DNA from: Pandoraea anapnoica
GTDB taxonomy: Bacteria; Pseudomonadota; Gammaproteobacteria; Burkholderiales; Burkholderiaceae
Length of the DNA stretch: 64,000 bases
Assembly: GCF_902459765.1 (NCBI RefSeq)
Contig: NZ_CABPSP010000007.1
Coordinates: 62,001 to 126,000 of the forward strand
Direction: 5' to 3'
The translations under genes were made by a program, and so were the position numbers. Below, piece after piece: positions 1 through 8,445 of the stretch (position 1 is the first letter of the stretch; the number at the start of each line of letters is the position of its first letter). The notes under the pieces were generated by a model. The model made no database searches and was not told the DNA's origin. It was given only the letters and a program-made list of their open reading frames with translations.

Positions 1-486
1 GAAAGCACGCTGCGGCTCGCGGCGACATATCCCGATCACTTCGTCATTGGGATCGACCAATCGGAGAGCCGTATTGTGCGCGGTAAGGATTGGTGGGACG
101 GCGAATGGCCCGAGAACTTTGTGTGGGTGCGCGCCGATCTCGTGGACTTCTGGCGGCAACTGCACGACGCGGGCATTCGCCCTGCGCGCCACTACATCCT
201 CTATCCAAATCCGTGGCCGAAGGTCGGACAGCTCTCGCGCCGCTGGCACGCGCACGCGGTGTTTCCGACGGTCGTCGCGCTCGGCGGGGTGCTCGAATGC
301 CGCAGCAACTGGGATATCTACATTGAGGAATTCGCGCTTGCAGTCGAATGGCTGAGTGGCGTGGCTGCTCGGATAGAGGCGTGGGCGCCGGAGGACAGTG
401 CCGCAAGCATGACGCCATTCGAGCGCAAGTATCTGGCGTCGGGGCACACCTTGCGTCGGTGTGTGGTCACGCTGCCGCCTCGCTGA
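1..486 (+). CDS. TrmB-like SAM-dependent methyltransferase, 3' part (truncated by window edge)
   Basis: The reading frame is open from base 1 and stops at 484-486, so only the last 161 codons are present. A SAM-binding acidic loop (VIGIDQS) comes first. It is followed by YPNPWPK, which corresponds to the family motif F-x-DPWPK of tRNA (guanine-N7) methyltransferases, where the substrate guanine is bound. The residues after it (VGQLSRRWHAH) diverge from the usual KKRHxKRR stretch, so this may be a TrmB-like paralogue with another substrate rather than housekeeping TrmB. The start and the SAM-binding glycine motif lie outside the window. Family assignment is fairly safe; the tRNA m7G46 activity is inference. 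Confidence 0.72.
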   Translation, partial: ESTLRLAATYPDHFVIGIDQSESRIVRGKDWWDGEWPENFVWVRADLVDFWRQLHDAGIRPARHYILYPNPWPKVGQLSRRWHAHAVFPTVVALGGVLECRSNWDIYIEEFALAVEWLSGVAARIEAWAPEDSAASMTPFERKYLASGHTLRRCVVTLPPR

Positions 487-512
487 GCGTCGAGGCGGCA
501 TTCACTCCACGA

Positions 513-1691
513 TCAATGGAAGTGCGGACGGCTCGGTTCGGCGTCTTCCGGCATTTCCGCATGGACGACTTCGCCCACGGGGTCCGGATAGAGCGGCACG
601 CCGCAGTCGTCGCAATATTCCGGATCGAAGCGGCCCGGATGCTTGCGAATCTCGGTCACACCGCAGGCCTTCAGCAGGTCGGTGACTTCGTCGAGCGCAC
701 CGCCTTCGACTTCACCGTTCTCGCGGCCGTAGAGCGGCCACACCACACCGTAGATCACGTCGTTGCTGCCGCGTTGCGTGAAGCCGATGCGGTACTCGTC
801 GATATTCTGTTCTCCGAAGCCGGCCACCACAGCGCGCAATTCCGGCGGCGTCAACGTGAGAACGTCTTCCAGATAGCGCAGCGCCGTACGAATCGTGTGC
901 GGACGAATGCGTTCGTCGGCTTCGCGGCAACTGGCGTAGTACGCGTCGGGCAGGAGGCACTCGATCTCGCAGCCGGGCAGCAGCGCATTCAGATTCGGCC
1001 CGCCTTGCGCTGACCAGGCTTCCTGGCATTGACCGCGCTCTGCGTGACGCGCACCGTCTTCCTGCCAGCGAAACATGGCGGCGCCTTTGGGCACGGCGAC
1101 AGCGGCGAGCAGGAAACGCGGATCGGCGAGAATAGGTGCCGTCTCCGGCAGGTCGTTGCCGGGCTGCTTCACTTCGGCGTTGCTGACGGCGGCCTGCACG
1201 AGTTGCTGCGTCACCTTCCACGATTCGCAGTGCGTACGCGGGAGCTGGTCGATGCTGTAGAGGTAGGGCGAAATGGCCACGCGTGCCGATTCGGCGAGGA
1301 CGTGCGCGTGCAAATGGGCGCGAACCGGCATGAGGGCGTCCGCTTTCACCGCGCCGGACGGAATGGCGTAGCGCGTCCAGGCGAGGATCGGGATGGCGAC
1401 TAGCAGGCCGTCCCACGTCTGGCCGTCGGCCTCGGGTTCGGCGGATTCGCTTTGCGACTCGATCAGATCGGCGAGCGCGCCATAGGCTTCGCTATGGTTG
1501 GCCTGGAGATGGTCGAGCGCGGCGTCGATGGCCGGCTGGTTGCCGGTGCGCAGCACGCGCGTGAGCAGCGTGTCGAGCTGGGCTTCCCAGAAACGGTCTT
1601 CGATGCGGCTACCCGAGGCGGCCAGCGCGAGCGCGTGGCCGACCAGCTTCTCGGCGTCGGGGGTCAGTCGTTTGGCGGTGCGTGAGCGCAT
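513..1691 (-). CDS. DUF2863 family protein
   Basis: This 392-residue soluble protein has no signal peptide or membrane helix. Its overall sequence, with an alpha-helical N-terminus, a central LVAIPILAWTRYAIPSG segment and a Cys-rich C-terminal tail (YCDDCGVPLYPDP), looks like the DUF2863 family of Burkholderiales, whose function is unknown. The tail CxxC pair could bind a metal. I chose the ATG at 1691 (MRSRTAKRL); a GTG seven codons upstream (1712) is possible, and neither has a good Shine-Dalgarno sequence. The gene stands alone: it converges with the methyltransferase at its 3' end, and its 5' end faces the 3' end of ogt. Confidence 0.72.
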   Translation of the reverse strand: MRSRTAKRLTPDAEKLVGHALALAASGSRIEDRFWEAQLDTLLTRVLRTGNQPAIDAALDHLQANHSEAYGALADLIESQSESAEPEADGQTWDGLLVAIPILAWTRYAIPSGAVKADALMPVRAHLHAHVLAESARVAISPYLYSIDQLPRTHCESWKVTQQLVQAAVSNAEVKQPGNDLPETAPILADPRFLLAAVAVPKGAAMFRWQEDGARHAERGQCQEAWSAQGGPNLNALLPGCEIECLLPDAYYASCREADERIRPHTIRTALRYLEDVLTLTPPELRAVVAGFGEQNIDEYRIGFTQRGSNDVIYGVVWPLYGRENGEVEGGALDEVTDLLKACGVTEIRKHPGRFDPEYCDDCGVPLYPDPVGEVVHAEMPEDAEPSRPHFH

Positions 1692-1780
1692 AGTCGTGCA
1701 AAGCAGAAACACATGAACTCACGATTGTACGGCATGCGTGAACGCGATAGATGGGACGCTGTCACCAAACGCGTCGACTC

Positions 1781-1807
1781 CGATGGCGATAGGGGGTATC
1801 GCCATCG
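1781..1807. repeat. Perfect 11-bp inverted repeat (hairpin) downstream of ogt
   Basis: CGATGGCGATA and its exact complement are separated by five G/C bases (GGGGG). The hairpin lies 48 bases beyond the ogt stop and upstream of the DUF2863 gene. It has no T-run on either side, so it is at best a Rho-independent terminator lacking the U-tract, or an mRNA 3'-end stabiliser. Confidence 0.55.
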
Positions 1808-1855
1808 ATGAGCCAGTGCCAAACGGGCGGTGTGCCGACAGCGTTTGACGCGGAA

Positions 1856-2431
1856 TTAGAAGTCGAACGCGAGATTCGCCGGGGCGGAGAGGCGCGTATG
1901 ACGCGTCGTGGCGGCGCTAGCGCCAATGACGGGGGCGAGTGCTGCGCCTTCGAGGGAGAGCAGGGCAAGCTTACGCTCTACGCCGCCTGCGTAGCCCGTC
2001 AGCGTGCCGTCTGCGCCGATCACCCGGTGGCAGGGCACGATCAGCGTTATCGGATTACGCCCGTTGGCGGCGCCCACGGCGCGCGACTTGTTCGCATCGC
2101 CAAGCGAATGGGCGAGATCGCCGTAGCTGCGCGTCTCACCGAACGGGATGCGGCGCAGTTCGTCCCAGACGCTTTTCTGAAACGGTGTGCCGTCCGGTGC
2201 GAGGTCCAGTTCGAACAGACGGCGTCCGTCGTGGAAATACTCGTCGAGCTGTTCCTTTGCGGCGTCGAGCACCTTGATGCCTGCGCCGTCGCGACGCGTT
2301 TCGCCGTCTCCGGGGAAGTACTTCTGCTGGGTGAAATAGACGCCGGTCAGCGCGTCGCCGTTGGCGACGATCAGCATCTGACCCAGCGGGCTGTCGTAAA
2401 AGGCTTCGTAATGTGTCGTCGTACGGGTCAT
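1856..2431 (-). CDS. ogt: Methylated-DNA--[protein]-cysteine S-methyltransferase
   Basis: The protein has 191 residues, a usual length for Ogt. The active-site motif PCHRVIGADG is present, with the acceptor Cys in IVPCHR. The upstream GTPFQKSVWDELRRIPFGETRSYGDLA region forms the DNA-binding winged helix-turn-helix, and the N-terminal domain is also present. It removes O6-alkyl groups from guanine in a suicidal transfer to Cys. The ATG overlaps the stop of the Ada-AlkA gene by four bases (ATGA), so the two are translationally coupled as an alkylation-repair operon. The start at 2431 is supported by that overlap and by an AGGAGG-type sequence (CCTCC on the plus strand at 2438-2442). Confidence 0.93.
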   Translation of the reverse strand: MTRTTTHYEAFYDSPLGQMLIVANGDALTGVYFTQQKYFPGDGETRRDGAGIKVLDAAKEQLDEYFHDGRRLFELDLAPDGTPFQKSVWDELRRIPFGETRSYGDLAHSLGDANKSRAVGAANGRNPITLIVPCHRVIGADGTLTGYAGGVERKLALLSLEGAALAPVIGASAATTRHTRLSAPANLAFDF

Positions 2432-3924
2432 GCAACCACCTCCTGCAAATTCATGACCGGCTGGCCAGCCGGTCCTTGTGCCGCAGCACGCCAGACGTGC
2501 AATGCGGCGTACGCGCGCCACGGCGCCCATTGGGCGGCGCGAGTCGCGACGGCACGGCCGTTGGGTACGCCAAGCGCCTGACGCAGCACCAGATCGTCCA
2601 CCGGCATGGCGTCGGGCGAGCCAAGGGCGCGCATCGCAATGTATTGCGCTGTCCACGGGCCGACGCCTTTGATGGCGAGAAGCGACGCCATCGTCGCGTC
2701 GAGCGGTGCGAGCGGATCGAGCCGTAGCTTGCCGTCGACAATCGCCTGGGCAACACCGTGAATTGCGGCGATGCGACTTCGAATGATACCGGCTTCGCCG
2801 AGAGCATCGACGGGTACGGCGAGCATTTGTGCGGCACTTGGGAACGTGTGCGTCAGACCGTGGACGGGTGTCGGCAGTGGCGTGCCGAATCGCTCGGCGA
2901 GTCGCCCGAGCAGACGACGTGCGCCCTTGACGGTGATTTGCTGGCCGACGATGGCGCGCACGGCGATCTCGAAGCCGTCCACCGTCCCGGGCACGCGAAG
3001 GCCGGGCGTGGCGAGGGCGAGGGGGCCGAGGTGGGCATCGATGACATCGGGGCGCGCACCGAGGTCGAATAGATGACGTAGTTTGCCGAGCACTTGCGGC
3101 ACGCTGCCTGCGAGGGCGGGCGGGAGTGTCACCTGTAAAGCGTGGCGATTCGTGAGCGGCGAGATGCGACACCAGCCTGCGACGGTCTGCCCGTCTTGCC
3201 GTTGAAGGCTCAGGGTGCGGGTATAGACGTCGCCTTCACGGGACTCGACGCCGTCGATGGCGCGGTCGCCGAGAAAGTCGAGGAGGGCGTGCCATGCGAG
3301 GGGTGGGCGATAGGCGAGTTGAAAGACCAGATCGCCGTCGGGAATGGTGGCCATTCGGGTGTTGTGCGCGCTCAGGCGCAGGCGTCCGGGGGCGAAGCCA
3401 TAGCGCGACTTGAAGAGCCCGTTGAAGCGTCTGACGCTACCGAAGCCAGCGGCAAGCGCCACCTCCGTCACGGGCAGCGCGGTATCGGTGAGCAGACGTT
3501 TGGCGAGCAGCAGTCGCTGCGTCTGCGCGTATTCGACGGGGGAGACACCGAATTCGTCGGCGAAGATGCGTCGCAGGTGGCGCTCCGTGATACCGATACG
3601 GGCGGCGAGATCGGGGAGAGGGGCGTGATTAAGGAAGCCTTCGTCGATCATGGCGGCGGCTGCGTCGGCGAGTTCGCGGGAGGCGTCGAAGCGTGCACCG
3701 CCGGGCGCGAGTTCGGGGCGACATTTGAGGCACGGACGGTATCCGGCTTTTTCTGCGGCGGCGGCGCTACCGTAGAACGAGCAGTTTTCGAAGCGAGGTG
3801 TGCGAACGTTGCAGACCGGACGGCAGTAAATGCCGGTCGAGGAGACGCCGACGAAGAACCAGCCGTCGAAGCGTCGGTCGCGTGCTGAGACTGCTTTGTA
3901 GCAGACATCGGGATCGAGCTTCAT
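2428..3924 (-). CDS. alkA: Ada-type regulator fused to DNA-3-methyladenine glycosylase II (AlkA)
   Basis: This 498-residue three-part protein repairs alkylated bases and probably senses damage. Residues 1-75 are an Ada Zn domain with four Cys ligands (C34, C38, C65, C68) in the order CRPVC and CLKC; the first is the equivalent of the Ada phosphotriester methyl-acceptor Cys. Residues about 80-185 are an AraC-type helix-turn-helix (RHLRRIFADEFGVSPVEY). The rest is an AlkA N-terminal domain and an HhH-GPD glycosylase fold (GVGPWTAQYIAMRALGSPDAMPVDD, with the catalytic Asp in PVDD). I chose the ATG at 3924 (MKLDPD, typical of the family) rather than the one eight codons upstream. The fusion could activate its own operon after methylation of C34; that is inference. 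Confidence 0.9.
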   Translation of the reverse strand: MKLDPDVCYKAVSARDRRFDGWFFVGVSSTGIYCRPVCNVRTPRFENCSFYGSAAAAEKAGYRPCLKCRPELAPGGARFDASRELADAAAAMIDEGFLNHAPLPDLAARIGITERHLRRIFADEFGVSPVEYAQTQRLLLAKRLLTDTALPVTEVALAAGFGSVRRFNGLFKSRYGFAPGRLRLSAHNTRMATIPDGDLVFQLAYRPPLAWHALLDFLGDRAIDGVESREGDVYTRTLSLQRQDGQTVAGWCRISPLTNRHALQVTLPPALAGSVPQVLGKLRHLFDLGARPDVIDAHLGPLALATPGLRVPGTVDGFEIAVRAIVGQQITVKGARRLLGRLAERFGTPLPTPVHGLTHTFPSAAQMLAVPVDALGEAGIIRSRIAAIHGVAQAIVDGKLRLDPLAPLDATMASLLAIKGVGPWTAQYIAMRALGSPDAMPVDDLVLRQALGVPNGRAVATRAAQWAPWRAYAALHVWRAAAQGPAGQPVMNLQEVVA

Positions 3925-4177
3925 GGTGTTCGGGGAAGGGGAAAACATGGTGTCACTCTACGCGCGAGCCGGACGTCCGGCTAGTCATTTTCGGACATCA
4001 AGGTCTTCGGTGCCAAGTGAGATCGATTGCCTCAATCAATAGTCTTTGGTCCAAAAACGAAAGTGGTTCATTTTTGTTTTCGGTAACTTCGGCGCCTCTT
4101 TCAAACCGCGTTTCGAAAAGTTCCGAACCCCGACCCATGAAAGGCCGCGTCCGGGTGCGGAATGTCGATCAACTGTC

Positions 4178-6355
4178 ATGCCGACACCATGTCCAACGCC
4201 CGAATCACCGCCAGAAAACGAGATCGACAGGGCTGAATCCGAAGCGAATGCCCCCTTTGATTCGGGCTTAGCTTCACTTGTGTTGGTTGCCCGATTCCAT
4301 GATCTGTCTGTCGATGCCGCACAGATAAGCCATCAATACTCCGTGGATGGGCGCCCGCTAACAAAAGACGCAATTCTTCTTGCCGCGAAACAACTCGGGC
4401 TAAAAGCAAAGGCAGTCAAACCGACGTCAGACCGCTTCGCGCAGACCCCGTTGCCCGCAATCGCTTTCACGAATGATGGGACATCTCTCGTTTTGGCGCG
4501 GTGTGACGGCGTCAAGGTATTGATTCAAGATCCGAGCCAAAACTGTCCTCAAACGTTGGCGCTCGCTGAGTTTTCGGAGCAAACCACCGGCGAATTAATC
4601 GTTTTCGCGTCGCGCGCCTCGTTGGCCGGGGACATGGCGAAATTCGACTTTTCGTGGTTTATCCCCGCCATTGTTAAATACAGGCGTCTGCTTGCCGAGG
4701 TCATGCTCGTGTCCTTCGTCTTGCAGTTGTTTGCCTTGGCGACACCGATGTTCTTTCAAGTGGTCATGGACAAGGTGCTAGTCCATCGTGGCTTGAGTAC
4801 GCTTGACGTGATCGCAATAGGCTTGCTGGTGGTCGTGATTTTTGAGGTCGTACTGACCGCGCTTCGCACCTATGTGTTTTCCCATACCAGCAGTCGGATT
4901 GACGTTGAGCTCGGTGCCCGGCTATTCAGGCATCTTCTGAGTCTTCCTCTTGGCTACTTCCAGGCGAGACGTGTTGGCGATTCCGTCGCACGCGTGCGTG
5001 AGCTGGAGAACATCCGGGCGTTCCTTGCCGGGAATGCTGTCACTTTGGTCCTTGACCTGCTGTTTTCGGTGGCCTTTCTCGCAGTGATGTTTCATTACAG
5101 CGTGACGTTGACATGGATCGTCGTCGGATCGCTGCCCTGCTATATCGCGTTGACACTTGTTTTCACCCCGCCGCTGCGTTCCCTGTTGAACGAGAAGTTC
5201 AATCGAGGGGCGGAAAATCAAGCGTTTCTGGTCGAGACGATCAGTGGGATCCAGACGGTCAAAGCGCTGGCCGTCGAACCGCAATGGATGCGGAAATGGG
5301 ACAAGCAGCTCGCTGCTTACATTACATCGAGTTTCCGAACCGCGATGGTGGGTACCGTCGCGAACAGCGGCGTGTCGCTGGTGAGCAAAATCGTGACGGT
5401 GGCCACGATGTACGTCGGTGCCAAGCAAGTGATCGAAGCCGATATGACTGTTGGGCAATTGATTGCTTTCAACATGCTGGCCGGACATGTCGCCACCCCG
5501 GTGATGCGGTTGGCTCAAATGTGGACGGATTTTCAGCAGACGGGGATATCCGTTCAGCGATTGGGCGACATTCTCAACGCCAAAACCGAGGCATCAGGTG
5601 CCAAGAGCGTGCTACCCGCAATACGCGGAGCCGTTCGCTTCGAGCGCACGACCTTTCGGTACCGCTCCGATTCACCTGAGGTGATCAAGGCCATCGATCT
5701 GGATGTTCGGCCAGGAGAGGTCATTGGCATTGTTGGACGATCCGGTTCAGGCAAAAGCACGCCGACAAAGCTCATCCAGCGCCTACACGTTCCCGAGAGT
5801 GGCCGGGTAATGGTCGACGGCGTCGATTTGGCGCTGATTGATGCGTCTTCATTACGCCGACAGGTCGGTGTTGTGCTTCAGGAGAGCGTTCTGTTCAACG
5901 GCACCGTGCGCGAAAACATTTCACTTGTAACGCCAGGCGCCTCGCTATCCAAGGTGATGCGCATCGCGGCGCTGGCGGGTGCCCATGAGTTCATCACAGA
6001 GTTACCTGAAGGATATGACACGCTGGTCGGGGAACATGGCGCGACGCTCTCCGGCGGGCAACGGCAGCGCATCGCAATTGCGCGTGCCCTGATGGCCGAT
6101 CCCCGGATTCTGATTTTCGATGAAGCGACGAGTGCACTCGACTACGAGTCGGAGCGCGTCATTCAAAACAATATGCGGGCGATTTGTCAGGGGCGCACCG
6201 TTCTCATCGTGGCGCATCGATTGTCTGCGGTACGGGGCGCGAATCGAATCGTTGTGATGGAGCGAGGAAGGATCGTGGAGGTTGGTGCACACGAAGACCT
6301 ATTGCGAAATCCCGAAGGCATCTACACGAAGTTGCACTGCATGCAGCGAGGTTGA
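4178..6355 (+). CDS. Type I secretion ABC exporter (HlyB/LapB family) with C39-like domain
   Basis: A 725-residue peptidase-like, membrane and nucleotide-binding protein exports the RTX protein across the inner membrane with the adaptor next door. The N-terminal C39-like domain (about residues 30-145) reads GLASLVLVARFHDL where a true C39 peptidase has its Cys, so it is a non-catalytic docking domain as in HlyB. The membrane helices span about 165-460. The nucleotide-binding domain shows Walker A GRSGSGKST at residues 520-528, signature [15 protein letters not shown], Walker B ILIFDEATSALD and the H-loop (VAHRLS). Residue 529, right after Walker A, is Pro (codon CCG at 5762-5764) where HlyB-like proteins have Leu. 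I chose the ATG at 4178 because codons before it are not family-like; no strong Shine-Dalgarno is visible. Two bases separate the stop from the next ATG. Confidence 0.92.
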   Translation: MPTPCPTPESPPENEIDRAESEANAPFDSGLASLVLVARFHDLSVDAAQISHQYSVDGRPLTKDAILLAAKQLGLKAKAVKPTSDRFAQTPLPAIAFTNDGTSLVLARCDGVKVLIQDPSQNCPQTLALAEFSEQTTGELIVFASRASLAGDMAKFDFSWFIPAIVKYRRLLAEVMLVSFVLQLFALATPMFFQVVMDKVLVHRGLSTLDVIAIGLLVVVIFEVVLTALRTYVFSHTSSRIDVELGARLFRHLLSLPLGYFQARRVGDSVARVRELENIRAFLAGNAVTLVLDLLFSVAFLAVMFHYSVTLTWIVVGSLPCYIALTLVFTPPLRSLLNEKFNRGAENQAFLVETISGIQTVKALAVEPQWMRKWDKQLAAYITSSFRTAMVGTVANSGVSLVSKIVTVATMYVGAKQVIEADMTVGQLIAFNMLAGHVATPVMRLAQMWTDFQQTGISVQRLGDILNAKTEASGAKSVLPAIRGAVRFERTTFRYRSDSPEVIKAIDLDVRPGEVIGIVGRSGSGKSTPTKLIQRLHVPESGRVMVDGVDLALIDASSLRRQVGVVLQESVLFNGTVRENISLVTPGASLSKVMRIAALAGAHEFITELPEGYDTLVGEHGATLSGGQRQRIAIARALMADPRILIFDEATSALDYESERVIQNNMRAICQGRTVLIVAHRLSAVRGANRIVVMERGRIVEVGAHEDLLRNPEGIYTKLHCMQRG

Positions 6356-6357
6356 CG

Positions 6358-7785
6358 ATGTTTGATGGCTTACGAACCGGTGCTCTTGTCGACCTGTGGC
6401 GGCGATATCGAGACGTCTTTCTACATGCATGGAAGCACCGCACGGAAAACGATGCCGCGCGCTTCCTGCCGCATGAAGCCGATTTTCTGCCTGCGGCGTT
6501 GGCGTTACGGGAAAAGCCGGTATCGGCGCTGCCAAGGGTCACGATGTGGCTTCTGCTTGCGTTAGCGTTGCTCACCGTGTTGTGGGCAGTGTTCGGAAAA
6601 ATCGATGTCGTGGCGACGGCGCCCGGCAAGTTAATGCCGAGTGACCGCACCAAGATTATTCAGCCGATGGAAGCCGCCATCGTCTCCCGGATTCACGTTC
6701 GCGACGGCGACGAGGTTCGGGCGGGAGACATTCTCATTGACCTGGATGCCACTGAAGCAAACGCGGACAACGAGCGCATTGCCAATGATCTGATCCTCTC
6801 GCAACTACAGGTTGCCCGCGCGCGGGCGATGTTGAATGCGTTGGATGAGGGGCGAGTCGGGACGTTGATTGCGCCTGCCGAAGCTTCGGCTGCTCAGACG
6901 TTCGAGGCTCAGAAGTATTTGGCAGGACAGTTTTCCGAGTACGACGCTCAACTGTCCCGCATCGATGCCGAAATGGCTCGCCGAACACAGGAGGCGCAAT
7001 CAACACGTGCCTTGATCGGGAAGCTGGAGCAGACGGCCCCGATTGCAGCGCAGCGGGCGCGGGATCTGCAGGCGTTGGCGGATAAAAAGTTCGTTTCTCG
7101 GCATAGCTATCTCGAAAAGGAGCAGTTCCGAATCGAGCAGGAGGCCGATCTGGCCGCGCAACGCGGCAGATTGCGGGAGATCGAAGCGGCAAAACAAGAG
7201 GTGAAGCGACAACGAGCGGCATTGACCGCTGAGACACGACGCCTTCATCTCGATGCGCTCAACGAAGGATTACAAAAAGTTGCAGCGCTGGAAAGCGAAC
7301 GAATCAAGTCGGAGACACGTGTCCGACAGATGCAACTTGTGGCCCCCGTTGATGGCTCCGTTCAGCAGCTCGCGATCCACACGGTCGGCGGCGTTGTCAC
7401 TCCGGCGCAGGCGCTGATGGCGATTGTTCCCAGAGATAACCCAGTGGAGGTTGAAGCGTTCCTTGAGAACAAGGACGTTGGCTTTGTCAAAGTCGGCCAA
7501 GACGTCGAGATCAAGGTGGAGACATTTCAGTACACAAAATACGGAACGATTCCGGCAACGGTCACCAGCATTTCCAGTGATGCGATTCAGGATGAGAAAC
7601 GCGGTTTGATTTACGCGATGAAGATCAAATTGTCGAGATCGACGATCGATGTCGATGGCCGAATAGTGAAGCTGTCGCCCGGGATGTCTGTGACGTCCGA
7701 GATAAAGACGGGGAAGAGAAGATTGATTGAGTATTTTTTGAGTCCGTTGATGCGGTATAAGAATGAGAGTTTCGGGGAGAGGTAA
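6358..7785 (+). CDS. Type I secretion periplasmic adaptor (HlyD family)
   Basis: The 475-residue adaptor bridges the ABC exporter and the TolC-like channel. It has a cytoplasmic N-terminus, one membrane helix at about 60-80 (MWLLLALALLTVLWAVFG), a lipoyl half-motif after it (APGKLMPSDRTKIIQPMEAAIVSRIHVRDGDEV), and a long periplasmic coiled coil of about 200 residues. The second lipoyl half (VAPVDGSVQQLAIHTVGGVV) and the beta-barrel domain with the family C-terminus (SPGMSVTSEIKTGKRRLIEYFLSPL) follow. The ATG lies two bases after the exporter stop, so both are co-translated. Downstream the GC content drops sharply. Confidence 0.94.
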   Translation: MFDGLRTGALVDLWRRYRDVFLHAWKHRTENDAARFLPHEADFLPAALALREKPVSALPRVTMWLLLALALLTVLWAVFGKIDVVATAPGKLMPSDRTKIIQPMEAAIVSRIHVRDGDEVRAGDILIDLDATEANADNERIANDLILSQLQVARARAMLNALDEGRVGTLIAPAEASAAQTFEAQKYLAGQFSEYDAQLSRIDAEMARRTQEAQSTRALIGKLEQTAPIAAQRARDLQALADKKFVSRHSYLEKEQFRIEQEADLAAQRGRLREIEAAKQEVKRQRAALTAETRRLHLDALNEGLQKVAALESERIKSETRVRQMQLVAPVDGSVQQLAIHTVGGVVTPAQALMAIVPRDNPVEVEAFLENKDVGFVKVGQDVEIKVETFQYTKYGTIPATVTSISSDAIQDEKRGLIYAMKIKLSRSTIDVDGRIVKLSPGMSVTSEIKTGKRRLIEYFLSPLMRYKNESFGER

Positions 7786-7882
7786 TTTTAATTTTTATTG
7801 AGTTTGGGTGTGCTGTCGATGTGTGGATGATTTATTGATTAATGAAATTTAATTTAAATGTGATTCACAAAGTGGGGTTTAT

Positions 7883-8428
7883 ATCAAAAAACTTGGCGTT
7901 GATAATCTTGTTTTTCTGCTTTTCTTGTTGGTTCTCCCGGTGTTTTTTTCTACGGTCATAGCGTTTGCAACGCCGGAGGATATTATGAGTCGCGATTGGA
8001 TAAGAAGGGGGGTCGAGCAGTTGCTGAAATTCTTCCCAAGATTGTTGGACGTTCCCGAGCAGTCAAGAAATCCTCAGATTGTTGTGTTTTATCACGCAAT
8101 GATGTTGGCGGTAGATGTTGTGTTGTTAATCCCTGTTGCACTTATTTCTCTGAAGCATCGGGCAACCGAACATCGGGAGGGACGAGGAGATATCTCAGTT
8201 TGGAAGATCCTGAAATTGTCAGTTTGCGCGACCTTGATGGTTGTCATGGCGGTTGGAATATTTCGAATGGGGTATGGCGATGGTCGAGGAGTAGCGCTTT
8301 GGTACTCAAGGTATAGCTTGGCATTTGCTGCTGTTATATACCATCTGGGTTTGTTGTTTTCACTAAATGGAGCAGTGGTTGTTTTTTTTGAGGTGATGGT
8401 TTTATTGAGGATTGTTAATGTCGTTTGA
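7883..8428 (+). CDS. Unrecognised small four-helix membrane protein A of the RTX secretion locus
   Basis: I do not recognise the family. The open frame (from 7853) has no ATG, GTG or TTG before the TTG at 7925, which would cut the first membrane helix in half. Homology to the next gene begins upstream of that, so I place the start provisionally at the ATC at 7883 (reading IKKLGVDN), seven bases after a GTGGGG sequence; about 181 residues. Predicted helices are near residues 8-29, 63-84, 108-130 and 143-180. Between helices 1 and 2 is PRLLDVPEQSRNPQIVVFYHAMM, and after helix 3 FRMGYGDGRGVALWYSRYSLAF; both match the neighbour. The DNA is AT-rich and C-poor, unlike flanking genes. An immunity or export-accessory role is inferred from position only. 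The unusual start could also mean a decayed start codon. Confidence 0.6.
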   Translation: MKKLGVDNLVFLLFLLVLPVFFSTVIAFATPEDIMSRDWIRRGVEQLLKFFPRLLDVPEQSRNPQIVVFYHAMMLAVDVVLLIPVALISLKHRATEHREGRGDISVWKILKLSVCATLMVVMAVGIFRMGYGDGRGVALWYSRYSLAFAAVIYHLGLLFSLNGAVVVFFEVMVLLRIVNVV

Positions 8429-8445
8429 ATTGAGAGGAGGATGGG

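Noticed and set aside
4046-4177. Upstream N-terminal extension of the ABC exporter
   Set aside because: The extra 44 codons (FVFGNFGASFKPRFEKF) are not exporter-like and have no ribosome binding site; the ATG at 4178 is preferred.
7925-8428. TTG at 7925 as the start of membrane protein A
   Set aside because: It lies within the first membrane helix, and the homologous N-terminus of the paralogue aligns to codons upstream of it.
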